Assembly: GCA_910577095.1 (NCBI GenBank)
Contig: CAJTLY010000001.1
Span: forward strand, 128,323-143,256
Source of the DNA: an uncultured Alphaproteobacteria bacterium
GTDB lineage: Bacteria > Pseudomonadota > Alphaproteobacteria > RF32 > CAG-239
Direction of reading: 5' to 3'
Length of the DNA: 14,934 nt
The notes beneath the pieces are model-generated. The model was not told the DNA's origin. It worked only from the letters and a program-made list of their open reading frames with translations, and searched no databases. Shown in pieces: positions 14,737 through 14,934 of this stretch (its first letter is position 1; the number at the start of each line of letters is the position of its first letter). The translations under genes and the position numbers were made by a program.

Positions 14737-14934
14737 TTACCAGCTGTAGCTGAGACCCAAACCGAAGGTCGACGCTTTGTAGTCGTCGCCGAAGGTGTGG
14801 TTCGCCCAACCGTAAGCCGACAGTTGTTCGGTGAAGCCGTAACGGCCGCCGATCTCTATCCGGCCCAGCGTCTGGTCATCCAAAGTGTTGACCTTGCCCA
14901 AACCGGTGATCCGAACTTCGTCGCCGTCGGTAAC
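14737..14934 (-). CDS. C-terminal end of an autotransporter-type outer-membrane beta-barrel
   Basis: The last 65 codons of a gene that begins beyond the window, ending in TAA at 14737-14739. The residues show alternating polar/hydrophobic strands with aromatic girdle residues: LGRIEIGGRYGFTEQLSAYG, a turn, then ASTFGLGLSYSW. The protein ends in an aromatic residue, as the outer-membrane insertion signal of autotransporter barrels does. The passenger, if any, is not visible. It could also be another barrel of the same fold, such as an adhesin or porin-like protein. It has its own terminator and no evident link to the glycan operon. Confidence 0.8.
   Translation of the reverse strand, partial: VTDGDEVRITGLGKVNTLDDQTLGRIEIGGRYGFTEQLSAYGWANHTFGDDYKASTFGLGLSYSW

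Overview
The window looks like part of a Gram-negative chromosome, probably Pseudomonadota. It encodes a HlyB/HlyD-type type I secretion pair, and its right edge holds the last strands of an autotransporter-like outer-membrane barrel. No rRNA, tRNA, CRISPR array or insertion sequence is visible, so the lineage cannot be fixed more closely from the sequence.

Left third (1-4178, minus strand): an accessory locus of unusual composition. Transcribed right to left it reads membrane protein A (2693-3484), secreted-type protein A (1543-2709), membrane protein B (738-1514), secreted-type protein B (1-722, running off the window). The two secreted-type proteins differ in their AT-rich N-terminal halves. 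Both halves carry a Gly/Ala-patterned hydrophobic hairpin. They share a nearly identical, more GC-rich C-terminal module rich in DxDGDG-type calcium loops, which resembles the self-processing module of FrpC-like RTX proteins. Each is preceded, with overlapping or nearly abutting reading frames, by a six-segment membrane protein; the two membrane proteins share a short N-terminal motif. A decayed third member (3808-4178) with its own rho-independent terminator lies to the right.

Middle (4179-8104, plus strand): an AT-rich divergent control region, then the type I ABC exporter with a cysteine-less C39-like domain and its HlyD-type adaptor. The TolC-like outer-membrane partner is not in the window. 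The simplest reading, which is an inference, is that this exporter secretes the module proteins and that each membrane partner protects the producer: a polymorphic, type I-secreted antibacterial toxin/immunity locus.

Right half (8110-14364, minus strand): a polysaccharide operon transcribed from UDP-glucuronate decarboxylase, through galE (UDP-glucose 4-epimerase), glf (UDP-galactopyranose mutase) and a fused DUF4422-GT8 glycosyltransferase, to a GT2 glycosyltransferase. It should supply UDP-xylose (or a related sugar), UDP-galactose and UDP-galactofuranose and transfer sugars to a surface glycan. It converges on the adaptor gene with only 5 bp between stop codons. An approximately 315-bp gene-free promoter region, a strong terminator hairpin and the 3' end of the barrel gene close the window.
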